Below the pieces are notes generated by a model. It did no database searches and was not told the DNA's origin. It saw only the letters and a program-made list of their open reading frames with translations. Shown piece by piece: positions 16,969 to 26,815 of a DNA stretch of 64,000 nucleotides. Source of the stretch: Deltaproteobacteria bacterium (GTDB lineage: Bacteria; Desulfobacterota; Desulfobacteria; Desulfobacterales; Desulfobacteraceae); contig JAADHV010000128.1 in the NCBI GenBank assembly GCA_013151635.1, positions 62,001-126,000 on the forward strand. The letters run 5' to 3'. How positions within the stretch are numbered: position 1 is the first letter of the stretch; every line of letters begins with the position of its first letter. The translations under genes were made by a program, and so were the position numbers.

Positions 16969-19900
16969 ATGGAAATACAAATCTATAAACCCGAATATTC
17001 AGTTAAAATTGTTACTGCCACATCGCTTTTTGACGGTCATGATGCTTCCATTAATATAATGAGAAGAATCTTGCAGGACTCTGGTGCAGAGGTAATCCAT
17101 ATCGGCCATAACCGCTCTGCAAAGGAAGTCGTGGATGCTGCCATTGAAGAAGATGCGCAGGGAATCGCCGTGTCAAGTTACCAGGGCGGGCATGTTGAAT
17201 ATTTTAAATACATGGTGGATCTTTTAAAGGAAAGAGGAGCTTCTCACATAAAGATTTTCGGCGGAGGCGGTGGAGTCATTATCCCTTTGGAAATGGATGA
17301 ATTGCATGCCTATGGTGTTACAAGAATATATTCCCCTGAAGACGGATCAAAAATGGGACTCCAGGGAATGATCAACGATATGATGAAATCCATGGATGCG
17401 CCTTCTGTGGATTATGATAACCTTGATTATGATAACCTGAATATTGATAATAAATATGTGACGGCAAATTTTATTTCCGCGGTCCAGGAAGCCAAGGCCG
17501 GTGACAAGGCTGCATTTGAAAAAATCATGTTAAATATTTCCCGGATTGCTGGCAAAAAGGATGCTCCTGTCATTGGCTTGACCGGGACCGGCGGAGCCGG
17601 CAAATCATCTTTGACAGATGAATTAATTATCAGGATGCTCCTTGATTTTGAAGATATTAATATTGCCATTATTTCATGCGATCCCTCAAGGAGGAAAACA
17701 GGTGGCGCACTCCTAGGTGACAGGATCAGGATGAATTCCATTGAAACAGGCCGGGTCTACATGCGGTCTCTTGCTACAAGAAGGTCACAGACAGAACTTC
17801 CCGAAGCCCTGCCCGATGCGATCAGTGTTGTCAGGACTGCGGGTTATGACATTATTATTGTTGAAACAGCAGGTATAGGCCAGGGGGATTCAAGGATTGT
17901 TGATCTTGTTGATATGTCGGTCTATGTCATGACAGCGGAATTTGGTGCGCCTTCCCAGCTTGAAAAGATAGACATGCTGGATTATGCTGATATAGTCGTG
18001 GTGAACAAGTATGAGAAAAAAGGCAGTGAAGATGCATTAAGGGATGTAAGAAAACAGGTACAGAGGAACCGCAGGGCATTTGATATTGACCCAAAAGACC
18101 TTCCGGTATACGGAACCATTGCATCCAAGTTTAATGATGACGGAATAACAGCCTTTTACCATGGCCTTCTGGATCTCATCGCAGAAAAGAAAAATATTAA
18201 ATTGGAATCCGGTATTCCAAGATCAAGTAAAAAAGAATCATCATCAAAAACCATCATTATCCCGGGAGAAAGGACAAGATATCTTGCCGAGATCGCCGAT
18301 ACCATAAGGCAATACCATAAAACAACCCGGGAACAGTCCAAAGCTCTTCGAACCAGATGGCATTTGATCGAGGCCAGAAAAACTATGGAAGGTATGGGGC
18401 TTGATGGATTACCGGATGTTCTTGCAAAATTTAAAGAGGCAGTTGCAGAATCCAAGTCCCGTGTAAAAGAAGAAACCGATAAGCTGATTGACGAATTTGT
18501 CAAGTGCAAAGACAAGTATGGCAAGGATGAACTGGTGTACCATGTGCGGGACAGGGAGTTGAAAGTACCCTTATACAGGACATCATTGTCCCATTCTAAA
18601 ATTTCCAAAATTTCCCTGCCGCAATTCAAAGATCCGGGTGAGCAGTATACATGGATGAGAAAGGAAAATTTTGCAGGCAATTTTCCCTATACGGCAGGAG
18701 TGTTCCCTTTAAAAAGGGCTGATGAAGATCCCACAAGGATGTTTGCAGGGGAAGGTGGTCCCGAGGACACCAACAGGCGGTTTAAGCTTCTTTCTGGCAG
18801 TTATCCTGCCAAAAGACTGTCAACTGCGTTTGATGCGGTAACACTTTTTGGGTATGATCCTGAAATCCGCCCGGATATTTATGGGAAGATCGGAACATCG
18901 GGTGTAAGCATCTGTACCCTGGATGATGTAAAAGTGCTTTATGACGGTTTTGATCTTTGCGCTCCTAATACTTCGGTTTCCATGACTATTAACGGCCCTG
19001 CCCCGATGATGCTGGCCATGTTCATGAATACTGCCATTGCCCAGCAGATGGATAAGTTTAAAAAAGAAAACGGCCGTGGACCTTCAGAAGATGAGACGGC
19101 AGAAATTCGCCGGTTTGCCCTGTCCAATGTGCGAGGGACAGTCCAGGCCGATATTTTAAAAGAAGACCAGGGGCAGAATTCCTGTATTTTTTCCATTGAG
19201 TTTGCCCTTAAAATGATGGGGGACATCCAGCAGTATTTTATTGATAATAAGGTTAAAAATTTTTATTCGGTTTCCATTTCCGGATACCATATCGCGGAAG
19301 CCGGGGCCAACCCCATTACCCAGCTTGCCCTGACCCTGGCAAACGGGTTTACCTATGTGGAGTATTATCTTTCCCGGGGGATGGATATTAACAGTTTTGC
19401 ACCCTCTCTTTCTTTTTTCTTTTCCAACGGTATGGACCCTGAGTATACGGTGATAGGAAGGGTTGCCAGAAGAATCTGGGCCGTGGCAATGAAATATAAA
19501 TACAAGGGGAATGAAAAATCCCGGAAACTGAAATATCATATCCAGACATCAGGCAGATCCCTGCATAGCCAGGATATCCAGTTCAATGATATTAGAACTA
19601 CGCTACAGGGATTGTGCGCAATTTATGATAATTGCAACAGCCTTCATACCAACGCATTTGATGAAGCCATAACCACGCCCTCAACCGAGTCTGTCAGGCG
19701 TGCCCTTGCTATCCAGTTGATTGTCAACAGGGAATGGGGACTGACCATGAATGAAAACCCGCTGCAGGGAAGTTTTATCGTGGATGAACTCACCGATCTT
19801 GTGGAGGAAGCCGTACTCGTGGAGTTTGAAAGGATCACGGAAAGAGGCGGGGTCTTAGGTGCCATGGAGACAGGTTACCAGAGAGGTAAGATCCAGGAAG

Positions 19901-20238
19901 AATCCATGTATTATGAACACCTGAAACATTCAGGCAAGTATCCCATTATTGGTGTAAATACATTTAAGGATCATGATGCTGATTATGCTGAAATGGCAAA
20001 TCACCTGGAGCTTGCAAGAGCCACAGATGACCAGAAAGATGCCCAGCTTGCAAGATTGAATGCCTTTAAAGAGAAGAATCAGGATAAGGAAGCAAGGGCA
20101 ATTGAAGAATTAAAACAGACAGCATTGGATGGCGGAAACATGTTTGAAAGATTAATGGAGACTGTCAAGGTCTGCAGCCTTGGAACCATTACAAATGCAT
20201 TGTATGAGGTAGGCGGGAAATATAGAAGAAATATGTAA
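16969..20238 (+). CDS. icmF: Fused isobutyryl-CoA mutase (IcmF)
   Basis: A 1089-residue adenosylcobalamin enzyme that interconverts isobutyryl-CoA and n-butyryl-CoA; some members also act on isovaleryl/pivalyl-CoA. Order: B12-binding domain with base-off ligand His24 in [17 protein letters not shown]; MeaB-like GTPase chaperone from about 190 with P-loop [21 protein letters not shown] and G4-like NKYEKKG (Glu where NKxD is usual); linker; mutase barrel with [24 protein letters not shown] and [15 protein letters not shown]. Phenylalanine in RMFAGEG, where methylmalonyl-CoA mutase has tyrosine, marks IcmF. It starts an operon with thiolase and hydroxybutyryl-CoA dehydrogenase. Confidence 0.94.
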   Translation: MEIQIYKPEYSVKIVTATSLFDGHDASINIMRRILQDSGAEVIHIGHNRSAKEVVDAAIEEDAQGIAVSSYQGGHVEYFKYMVDLLKERGASHIKIFGGGGGVIIPLEMDELHAYGVTRIYSPEDGSKMGLQGMINDMMKSMDAPSVDYDNLDYDNLNIDNKYVTANFISAVQEAKAGDKAAFEKIMLNISRIAGKKDAPVIGLTGTGGAGKSSLTDELIIRMLLDFEDINIAIISCDPSRRKTGGALLGDRIRMNSIETGRVYMRSLATRRSQTELPEALPDAISVVRTAGYDIIIVETAGIGQGDSRIVDLVDMSVYVMTAEFGAPSQLEKIDMLDYADIVVVNKYEKKGSEDALRDVRKQVQRNRRAFDIDPKDLPVYGTIASKFNDDGITAFYHGLLDLIAEKKNIKLESGIPRSSKKESSSKTIIIPGERTRYLAEIADTIRQYHKTTREQSKALRTRWHLIEARKTMEGMGLDGLPDVLAKFKEAVAESKSRVKEETDKLIDEFVKCKDKYGKDELVYHVRDRELKVPLYRTSLSHSKISKISLPQFKDPGEQYTWMRKENFAGNFPYTAGVFPLKRADEDPTRMFAGEGGPEDTNRRFKLLSGSYPAKRLSTAFDAVTLFGYDPEIRPDIYGKIGTSGVSICTLDDVKVLYDGFDLCAPNTSVSMTINGPAPMMLAMFMNTAIAQQMDKFKKENGRGPSEDETAEIRRFALSNVRGTVQADILKEDQGQNSCIFSIEFALKMMGDIQQYFIDNKVKNFYSVSISGYHIAEAGANPITQLALTLANGFTYVEYYLSRGMDINSFAPSLSFFFSNGMDPEYTVIGRVARRIWAVAMKYKYKGNEKSRKLKYHIQTSGRSLHSQDIQFNDIRTTLQGLCAIYDNCNSLHTNAFDEAITTPSTESVRRALAIQLIVNREWGLTMNENPLQGSFIVDELTDLVEEAVLVEFERITERGGVLGAMETGYQRGKIQEESMYYEHLKHSGKYPIIGVNTFKDHDADYAEMANHLELARATDDQKDAQLARLNAFKEKNQDKEARAIEELKQTALDGGNMFERLMETVKVCSLGTITNALYEVGGKYRRNM

Positions 20239-20263
20239 AAATAATTTTAGGAGATTTAAGAAT

Positions 20264-21439
20264 ATGAATAAAGCAGTTATAGTCAGCGCCGTACGGACCC
20301 CTCTGGGAAGTTTTGGCGGAACATTGAGTAAGAAAGGGGCAACTGACCTTGGAGCCCTTGTAATAAGAGAAGCAGTAACAAGGGCGGGTATTGATGATAA
20401 AGAGGTCAATGAATGCATCATGGGCATGGTTCTTCCCTGCGGGTATGGTCAGAATCCTGGAAAACTTGCAGCTGTTAAAGCAGGACTCCCGTGGGAAGTT
20501 GCGGCCTTTACCGTGAATAAGGTATGCGGATCATCATTGAAAGCGGTTATGCTGGCGGCCCAGGCCATCCAGTGCGGCGATGCGGATGTTGTGGTCGCAG
20601 GCGGCATGGAAAATATGAGCATGGCACCCTATTATATGGACAAGGCCCGTTGGGGCCATCGCATGGGGCCTGGAAAAATAGAAGACCATATGGTCCATGA
20701 CGGACTCTGGGACGTAATCAATGATTTTCATATGGGCATGTCCAATGAACTTTGTTCTGAAAAATGGAAAATATCAAGGCAGGATCAGGATAGATTTGCG
20801 GCCCAGTCTTATGAAAGGGCCAATGAAGCCATTGCAGGAGGCAGGTTTAAAGATGAAATTGTGCCGGTAGAGATTCCTGTAAGAAAAGGCGACCCTGAAA
20901 TTTTTGATACGGATGAATGCCCCAAAGAGACAAGTTTTGAATCCCTTTCAAGGATGAGGCCTGCCTTTAAAAAGGACGGGGTGGGGACAGCAGGGAATGC
21001 GTCCATCATCAGTGACGGGGCTTCTGCCCTTGTTATCATGAAAGAAGAAAAAGCACGGGAACTTGGCTGCAGAATAATGGCCACCATAGGCTCCCAGGCT
21101 TCTTTTGGCATTGATATGAAATATGTGCTTATGGCACCCATTTATGCTATTCCCAAAGTATTGAAAAAACAGGGGTTGACAGTTGCTGATATTGATCTTT
21201 TTGAAATAAACGAGGCATTTGCAGGAAGTTCGGCAGGTATTAGCAGGGTCTTGGAGCTTGATCCTGAAAAGGTGAATGTCAACGGCGGCAGCGTTGCATT
21301 GGGTCATCCCATTGGAGCAAGTGGCGCCAGGGTTTTGACCACATTATTGTATGAAATGGAAAAAAGAAATGTACATACCGGCCTTGCCTCCCTTTGCCTG
21401 GGTGGCGGCGAGGCTGTTGCGCTTGTTGTCAACAGGTGA
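20264..21439 (+). CDS. Acetyl-CoA C-acetyltransferase (thiolase)
   Basis: A 391-residue biosynthetic/degradative thiolase that splits acetoacetyl-CoA to two acetyl-CoA. The nucleophile cysteine lies in VNKVCGSSLKAV (about residue 88), the NEAFA motif in EINEAFAGSS, the catalytic His in GGSVALGHPIGASGAR and the second cysteine in SLCLGGGEA. Length is standard. It begins 25 bases after icmF with AGGAG upstream, so it is co-transcribed. Together the operon takes isobutyryl-CoA through butyryl-CoA to acetyl-CoA. Confidence 0.93.
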   Translation: MNKAVIVSAVRTPLGSFGGTLSKKGATDLGALVIREAVTRAGIDDKEVNECIMGMVLPCGYGQNPGKLAAVKAGLPWEVAAFTVNKVCGSSLKAVMLAAQAIQCGDADVVVAGGMENMSMAPYYMDKARWGHRMGPGKIEDHMVHDGLWDVINDFHMGMSNELCSEKWKISRQDQDRFAAQSYERANEAIAGGRFKDEIVPVEIPVRKGDPEIFDTDECPKETSFESLSRMRPAFKKDGVGTAGNASIISDGASALVIMKEEKARELGCRIMATIGSQASFGIDMKYVLMAPIYAIPKVLKKQGLTVADIDLFEINEAFAGSSAGISRVLELDPEKVNVNGGSVALGHPIGASGARVLTTLLYEMEKRNVHTGLASLCLGGGEAVALVVNR

Positions 21440-21508
21440 TATGAAAAGACCCTTTCAAAGAGTACATTGAGCTGAACTTTGGGGATAAAAAGTTTTTAAG
21501 GAGGAACA

Positions 21509-22357
21509 ATGGAAGTAAAGAAATTTGGTGTTATAGGATCCGGCCAGATGGGCAACGGGATTGCACAGGTTGCAGCAGCAAGCGGCCTTGAAGTTGTGAT
21601 GAGTGATATTAAAGAAGAATTTTGTAAAAATGGTGTTGCCACCATTTCAAAAAACCTTGACAGGATGGTGAAAAAAGAAAAAATATCTGAAGATGAAAAA
21701 AAAGCTATCCTTGGCAGAATCGTCACCACTACTGATTTAAAAGATATGGGGGCTGTGGATTTTGTTGTTGAAGCAGCAGTGGAAAGAGAAGACTTGAAAT
21801 TCAAGATTTTTGAAGATCTTGATGAAATCTGTCCGCCCGAGGTGATTTTGTCCACAAATACATCATCCATACCCATCGGCAGAATTGCAGCCAGAACATC
21901 CCGGCCTGGAAAAGTCATTGGCATGCATTTTATGAACCCGGTTCCTGTCATGAAACTGGTTGAGGTTATTAAGGGTATTGCCACCTTGGCTGAAACTTTT
22001 GATACAACCTGGAAACTTTGTGAAAAATTTGGAAAAACCCCGGCCAAAGCCAATGATTTCCCTGGCTTTATTGCCAACAGAATATTGATGCCAATGATAA
22101 ACGAGGCTATTTTCTGCATCTACCAAAGTGTTGGAAAACCAGAAGACATTGATACGGTTATGAAGCTTGGGGCCAATCATCCCATGGGCCCGCTTGCCCT
22201 GGCAGATTTAATCGGGCTTGATACCTGCCTTGCCATAATGGAGACTTTGTATGACGGCTTTAAAGATTCCAAATACAGGCCCTGCCCGCTTCTAAGAAAA
22301 TATGTCGAGGCAGGATGGCTTGGAAGAAAGACTAAAAAAGGCTTTTATGATTATTAA
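21509..22357 (+). CDS. hbd: 3-hydroxybutyryl-CoA dehydrogenase
   Basis: A 282-residue NAD(P)-dependent 3-hydroxyacyl-CoA dehydrogenase. The N-terminal Rossmann motif is FGVIGSGQMGNGIAQVAA. Downstream, STNTSSIPI, HFMNPVPVMKLVEVI (catalytic His) and FPGFIANRILMPMINEA are typical of the short-chain type, as is the C-terminus GRKTKKGFYDY. It oxidises 3-hydroxybutyryl-CoA to acetoacetyl-CoA for the adjacent thiolase. AAGGAGG lies 5 bases before the start. An inverted repeat follows about 30 bases after the stop. Confidence 0.92.
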   Translation: MEVKKFGVIGSGQMGNGIAQVAAASGLEVVMSDIKEEFCKNGVATISKNLDRMVKKEKISEDEKKAILGRIVTTTDLKDMGAVDFVVEAAVEREDLKFKIFEDLDEICPPEVILSTNTSSIPIGRIAARTSRPGKVIGMHFMNPVPVMKLVEVIKGIATLAETFDTTWKLCEKFGKTPAKANDFPGFIANRILMPMINEAIFCIYQSVGKPEDIDTVMKLGANHPMGPLALADLIGLDTCLAIMETLYDGFKDSKYRPCPLLRKYVEAGWLGRKTKKGFYDY

Positions 22358-22386
22358 TAGTCAAGTTTGAAATTACCTTTAAATTA

Positions 22387-22436
22387 AAAGCTGCGGCAAA
22401 GCATAAATAAAAAATCAAACGCTTTGCCACAGCTTT
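22387..22436. terminator. Inverted repeat between convergent operons, possible terminator
   Basis: A 16-base arm (22387-22402) pairs with 22421-22436 with one mismatch around an 18-base A-rich loop. It lies between the ends of hbd and the TPR lipoprotein gene. There is no clean T-run after either arm, so it may be an RNA-stabilising hairpin rather than an intrinsic terminator. Confidence 0.5.
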
Positions 22437-22489
22437 ACTATATGACTTGAAGAAAATCATGCACAAGGTCAGCGGCAGGATAAGGACCC

Positions 22490-24778
22490 CTATAATTGGT
22501 TCAAAACTTTTTTAGCCTCTGTTGCGCCCTTAAAGTCTTTCTGCAGTTCAAGAGCTTTTTTTAAAGCTGCTTCCGCTTTTACATATTTTCCCGTTTTATT
22601 GAGCGCCATGCCAAGGTGATATTGAAAAATAGGATTTCGGGGCTCTTTATCAACACTGGTTTGAAATTGTGTCACAGCATTTTCATAAAGCTTTTTTTTG
22701 TAATAGACCCAGCCTAGCGTATCCGTGATGGCCGGCAGGCTTCCAACCTGTTCTTTGGCCTGGCGGGCAAGATCCAGGGCCGTGTTCAGCTCCTTGTCAT
22801 GTTCTGCATATAAAAATGCCAGGTTGTTTACTGCCGGGATATAATCAGGGTTGATTTTCAAGGCTTTTTTATAATGATCCTCTGCCAGGTCAAATTTCTG
22901 TAGTTTTTCATATAGAGTACCGATCAGGCTGTGCGGCGAAGGCTGGTCCGGCCTTTTTTTGATCAAAGCTTTATACAGGTCAACAGCCTCATTGATTTTG
23001 TTTTCACTATTATAAACCTTTGCCAGGGTAAGATAAGGGGTAATATATTCAGGGTTTTGCTCAATGGATTGTTTCAATACAGTCTTTGCCTTGTTAACTT
23101 CCCCGCTTACAAGCAAAAGGCTCCCTTTAAGATTGAGGATGATTGAGCTTATTACAGGTGAACCAGTTATTTTTTTTAAGTGGTCATCACATTTGTTTAA
23201 TGCTGTTCTATACTGCTTTTCAGATGCTAAAAGTGAAATCAGGTTTGTAAATACATCCATGAGCCTGGGATTTAATTCCAAAGCCTTGTTGAAATTTTTC
23301 AAGGCGCTTGGGTTGTCTTTTCCTGCACGGTTTGCAATGCCAAGCCTGAAATATGCGGATGGGTTAGCAGGATCAAGTTCAATCATGTTTTCAAATATTG
23401 CTTTGGCCATGTCGTATTTTTTATTGGCAAGCTCTATATTGCCCATGAGAATATTGGCGTTGTAATGTTTGGGTAAAAGTTTAAGAACTTTTTTTACATT
23501 TTCTTCGGCAAGGTAAAGGTCACCTTTCTTATAATACATATCTGCCATCATTAATCTTGCCTGAAAAAGATTTGGTTTTTTTTCAAGGGCTTTTGAAAGA
23601 AACGGTCCAGCTTGTTTGAAATCATTTTTTTCAAAAAAAGTTGACCCTAAAAGAAAATTAAACATGACAGAATCAGGTTCTTCCTTGACAAGATCCTGGA
23701 AAACCGCAATGGCCTTGTCATAGTCCTTTGTTGCTGCAAGAATTTTGCCCTTAAGTATTTTTGACGGCAGGTAGTCAGGCCTTTTAGCCAGGATTTTATC
23801 AACCAGGGTTTTGGCTTTCAAAATATCCTTATTGGAAAAATAAAAATCTGCATAAGCGTTTTTCACAGCAAAATTATCAGGTTCAATTTTAAGGGCTTTT
23901 TTGATATATTCTTCTGCTTCCTTGGTCCTTTTCTGCCTGTTCAATAACTTTGCCAGAAGCATGTATGCATTCAAATTCGCAGGGTCGGTATCAATAGCTT
24001 TTAAAAGTGTGGTTTCAGCTTTACCAGGCTTTTTCATGGCCTGATAAAAATTACTTAAAAGGATAAGTGGTGCAGTATCATGAGGCTTTTTTTTGATAAG
24101 ATCTTTAAGTGTTTTTTCAGCATGGCTAAATTGCTTTTTGGCTAAATAAAATCCAAATAATGCCTTGGAATAGTTTATGTTTTGAGGGTCGATTTTTACA
24201 GCCTGCTTAAGGTTTGTTTCTGCTTTTTCAAATTCTTTTTCAGCACCGTATAATCTTGCAAGAGCAAGATGGGCTTTCGCCTGGCTGGGGTCAATACCAA
24301 GTATTTTTAAATAAATTTTTTCGATTTTTTCTAATGGTTCTTTTTTTAAACCAAGTATGGCGGTCTCCAGGTATAAAGCCTGGATATTTCTGGGTTCCTT
24401 TTCAAGGACCTCTTTGACCCTGCGCTCGGCTTCCGGCCTTTTTTTCCCGAGAAGATAAAATGATGCCACCTGGATTTTATGCTCAGGGTTTTCAGGATCA
24501 ATCTGTTCAAGCCTTAGGAAAGCTTTAAACGCTCCAGGGGCATCGCCAAGTTTTAGACGGGTTTTGGCAAGAAGCTCGTAGGCCTTGACAGAATTGTTGT
24601 CTAATTGAATGGCATTTTTTAACTGGATGATTGCTTTTTGATATTCTGAATTTTCAAAATACGTTTGTGCTTCTGAAAGATAATTTTCAATCTTTGCCTT
24701 GTCAGATGTGCATCCTGAAATTAAAAACAAAGAAAAGAAAACAGCTGCAATATATTTCATATAAAAGTGCTTAGTCAT
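22490..24778 (-). CDS. Large TPR-repeat lipoprotein (PEP-CTERM-system PrsT-like)
   Basis: About 762 residues. The start at 24778 is chosen because GGGAG lies 7 bases upstream; the ATG at 24784 abuts it. A lipoprotein signal ends in lipobox LISGC, followed by some 18-20 tetratricopeptide repeats through to the C-terminus, ending AITDTLGWVYYKKKLYENA and PIFQYHLGMALNKTGKY. Length, lipobox and this end match the TPR lipoproteins of exosortase/PEP-CTERM gene sets. A role in assembly or export of exopolysaccharide or PEP-CTERM protein at the membrane is inferred. A smaller relative lies at 10.6-11.7 kb. Confidence 0.82.
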   Translation of the reverse strand: MTKHFYMKYIAAVFFSLFLISGCTSDKAKIENYLSEAQTYFENSEYQKAIIQLKNAIQLDNNSVKAYELLAKTRLKLGDAPGAFKAFLRLEQIDPENPEHKIQVASFYLLGKKRPEAERRVKEVLEKEPRNIQALYLETAILGLKKEPLEKIEKIYLKILGIDPSQAKAHLALARLYGAEKEFEKAETNLKQAVKIDPQNINYSKALFGFYLAKKQFSHAEKTLKDLIKKKPHDTAPLILLSNFYQAMKKPGKAETTLLKAIDTDPANLNAYMLLAKLLNRQKRTKEAEEYIKKALKIEPDNFAVKNAYADFYFSNKDILKAKTLVDKILAKRPDYLPSKILKGKILAATKDYDKAIAVFQDLVKEEPDSVMFNFLLGSTFFEKNDFKQAGPFLSKALEKKPNLFQARLMMADMYYKKGDLYLAEENVKKVLKLLPKHYNANILMGNIELANKKYDMAKAIFENMIELDPANPSAYFRLGIANRAGKDNPSALKNFNKALELNPRLMDVFTNLISLLASEKQYRTALNKCDDHLKKITGSPVISSIILNLKGSLLLVSGEVNKAKTVLKQSIEQNPEYITPYLTLAKVYNSENKINEAVDLYKALIKKRPDQPSPHSLIGTLYEKLQKFDLAEDHYKKALKINPDYIPAVNNLAFLYAEHDKELNTALDLARQAKEQVGSLPAITDTLGWVYYKKKLYENAVTQFQTSVDKEPRNPIFQYHLGMALNKTGKYVKAEAALKKALELQKDFKGATEAKKVLNQL

Positions 24779-24975
24779 TATCATTCTCCCGAAAATTAAA
24801 ATATTCTGAAATTTCTTCTTCTTTTTATCATCCCTTATTATTTTTTACCACTGGGTTTTAAGAAATTTTAAAGGATGTATTTTTCGAGTCAGACGTGAGA
24901 TTGTTGCGGATATAGTTAATCTTATAATCCTGTCTCAAAATACTTTAGAATGATAATTACGAAAATAGTGTTTTT

Positions 24976-25878
24976 TTACCCGCCATATTTGTCATCAAAA
25001 GAGTTCCAGAAACTTCTGTCTTTGTCTCTCCAGCCTTTCCCAAATGATTTGTCAAAAAATGGTTTCAGGTTGGAGAACCAGGCCCCATAACCATGTTTGC
25101 CCTCAATCCTGGTTTTAATGACATCGGCAACATGGTCAAGAAGATTGGCAAGCTCATCCTTCGGGATATAGGAATCAGCCCCTTTTTGAATGGATTCTTT
25201 TAAGTTTTCCGGTGTGAGGGCATGGGCGGTCAGCATGAGTGCGGGAATGTCTTTTTTCCGGGCAAGCTCAAGTATATCGTACCCACTGACACCCATGATA
25301 TCCAGTATTGCAATATCATATGGGTTTTTTTCAAGAAGTTTTTTTGCTTCATTAAAGGTTGAGGCCGTATCAAGGGAACACATGTCAAGGAGTTCTTCAA
25401 CAGTCTCTAAAATGTCCGGTTCATCATCCACCACTAAAACCCGTCTGTCCCTAAGAAGGTCGTCTGTTTTAATTGTGCCAATCTCAAACTTTACAGTAGT
25501 TACGGGGCAGGGGGCTTTTAAAATGACATATCGTGAAGTAGAGCCTAAAATAGCTTTCTGGGCGCGGGATTTTTTCTTTATGCCAAGAAAGATCTGGTCA
25601 ATTTCATTATCTTCTGCAAATTTGACCAGGTCTTCAGCAGGAGAAAGTCCCCTTACGCTTTGCTGGACTTCGCACTGGATGCTTGAATTTTCCATGAGTT
25701 TTTTTGCAAACTCAAGACCTTTTTCCGCCTTTATAATATCAGACTGTTTTTCAGAAGCCCCTCCTTCCATTGAGGTGATGACATAAACAAAAGCATTGTT
25801 TGTCTTTGCATAATCCCTGGCAAGGGACAATGCTAATCTTCCTACTTCTCCACCATTATATCCAACCAGTATCTTCAT
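24976..25878 (-). CDS. UspA domain fused to a response-regulator receiver with a novel C-terminal module
   Basis: A 300-residue protein. Residues 1-145 form a universal-stress (UspA) domain (MKILVGYNGGEVGRLAL; IFLGIKKKSRAQKAILGSTSRYV; CPVTTV). Residues 150-265 form a receiver domain with acidic pair VVDDEPD, phospho-acceptor in AILDIMGV, LTAHAL and the lysine of YIPKDE. The last 40 residues (YGAWFSNLKPFFDKSFGKGW..DRSFWNSFDDKY) recur almost unchanged in the receiver protein at 37951-38475. There is no DNA-binding output domain. It follows livF by 23 bases, so it may be co-expressed with the transporter. Confidence 0.87.
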   Translation of the reverse strand: MKILVGYNGGEVGRLALSLARDYAKTNNAFVYVITSMEGGASEKQSDIIKAEKGLEFAKKLMENSSIQCEVQQSVRGLSPAEDLVKFAEDNEIDQIFLGIKKKSRAQKAILGSTSRYVILKAPCPVTTVKFEIGTIKTDDLLRDRRVLVVDDEPDILETVEELLDMCSLDTASTFNEAKKLLEKNPYDIAILDIMGVSGYDILELARKKDIPALMLTAHALTPENLKESIQKGADSYIPKDELANLLDHVADVIKTRIEGKHGYGAWFSNLKPFFDKSFGKGWRDKDRSFWNSFDDKYGG

Positions 25879-25901
25879 AATGAACTCCTAAGAATTACAG
25901 T

Positions 25902-26708
25902 CTACATCCAGCGTTTGCGTCGTTTATAGGATTTAACATCTTTAAAGGATTTTCTTGTGCCGCCCTTGGTTATACCCATGTAAAACTCTTTTACATCCGG
26001 GTTGTTCTGCAGTTCTTTGGACGGGCCTTCAAGAACAATTTTGCCTGATTCCATGATATAAGCATAATCAGACATGGCCAAAGCAACCTTGGCATTCTGT
26101 TCAACAATCAGGATGGTCGTTTTAAGTTCTTTATTTATTTTCTGGATATTATCAAATATTTCTTTTACCAGTAAAGGGGCCAACCCCAGGGATGGTTCAT
26201 CCAACATCAGCATTTGGGGGGCGGCCATCAATGCCCTTGCAATGGCAATCATCTGCTGCTCACCGCCGGAGCTGTAGCCGGCCATTCTGTTGGTTACTTT
26301 TGAAAGCCTTGGAAAATGCTTGTACATAAGTTCGTTGTCTTCACGGATTTTTTTTGATCCGTCTTTCCGGGTAATGGAACCTACAATGATATTTTCATTA
26401 ACTGTCAGGTGTTTGAACACCCTTCTTCCTTCAGGCACCATAACAGAGCCTAATTTAACAATATCTGTTCCAAGAAGGTTTGTTGTATCCGTTCCATTAA
26501 ACTTGATATATCCTTCTTTGATGGCACCGTTTTCCGGTTTTAAAAGACCTGATATCGCCCGCAGGGTTGTTGTCTTCCCGGCACCGTTTGTTCCAAGCAA
26601 TGATACTATGCTGCCTTTGGGCACATTCAGACTCACACCCCGCAATACCTGAATAATATCATTGTAGACAACTTCAATATTATTGACTTCAAGCAGATTG
26701 TTTTCCAT
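25902..26708 (-). CDS. livF: Branched-chain amino acid-type ABC transporter ATPase LivF
   Basis: A 268-residue ABC ATPase. Walker A is GTNGAGKTT, the signature is YSSGGEQQMIAIARAL and Walker B is MLMLDEPSLGLAP; VPEGRRVFKHLTV is characteristic of LivF. Residues after 245 form an unusually basic tail (TRKSFKDVKSYKRRKRW). It powers uptake with LivG and permeases LivH/LivM encoded upstream in the same operon. I prefer the ATG at 26708 to a GTG two codons upstream; neither has a strong ribosome site. It is separated from the binding-protein gene by a stable stem-loop. Confidence 0.9.
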   Translation of the reverse strand: MENNLLEVNNIEVVYNDIIQVLRGVSLNVPKGSIVSLLGTNGAGKTTTLRAISGLLKPENGAIKEGYIKFNGTDTTNLLGTDIVKLGSVMVPEGRRVFKHLTVNENIIVGSITRKDGSKKIREDNELMYKHFPRLSKVTNRMAGYSSGGEQQMIAIARALMAAPQMLMLDEPSLGLAPLLVKEIFDNIQKINKELKTTILIVEQNAKVALAMSDYAYIMESGKIVLEGPSKELQNNPDVKEFYMGITKGGTRKSFKDVKSYKRRKRWM

Positions 26709-26739
26709 ATGCACTTTCTTTGTTTTCTATAGTGGTTAA

Positions 26740-26780
26740 ACTTACCGGAAGCCTTAACTTTTTTTGTGCTTCCGGTAAGT
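26740..26780 (-). promoter_or_regulatory. Intergenic stem-loop between livK and livF
   Basis: A perfect 13-bp stem (26740-26752 with 26768-26780) encloses a 15-base loop in the short gap between the binding-protein and ATPase genes. There is no following T-run. Such hairpins often protect the 3' end of abundant binding-protein mRNA while letting some transcripts continue. Confidence 0.6.
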
Positions 26781-26815
26781 TAAGATTCAGCAGGCCTTGT
26801 TTTTTAAAGTCCTGT

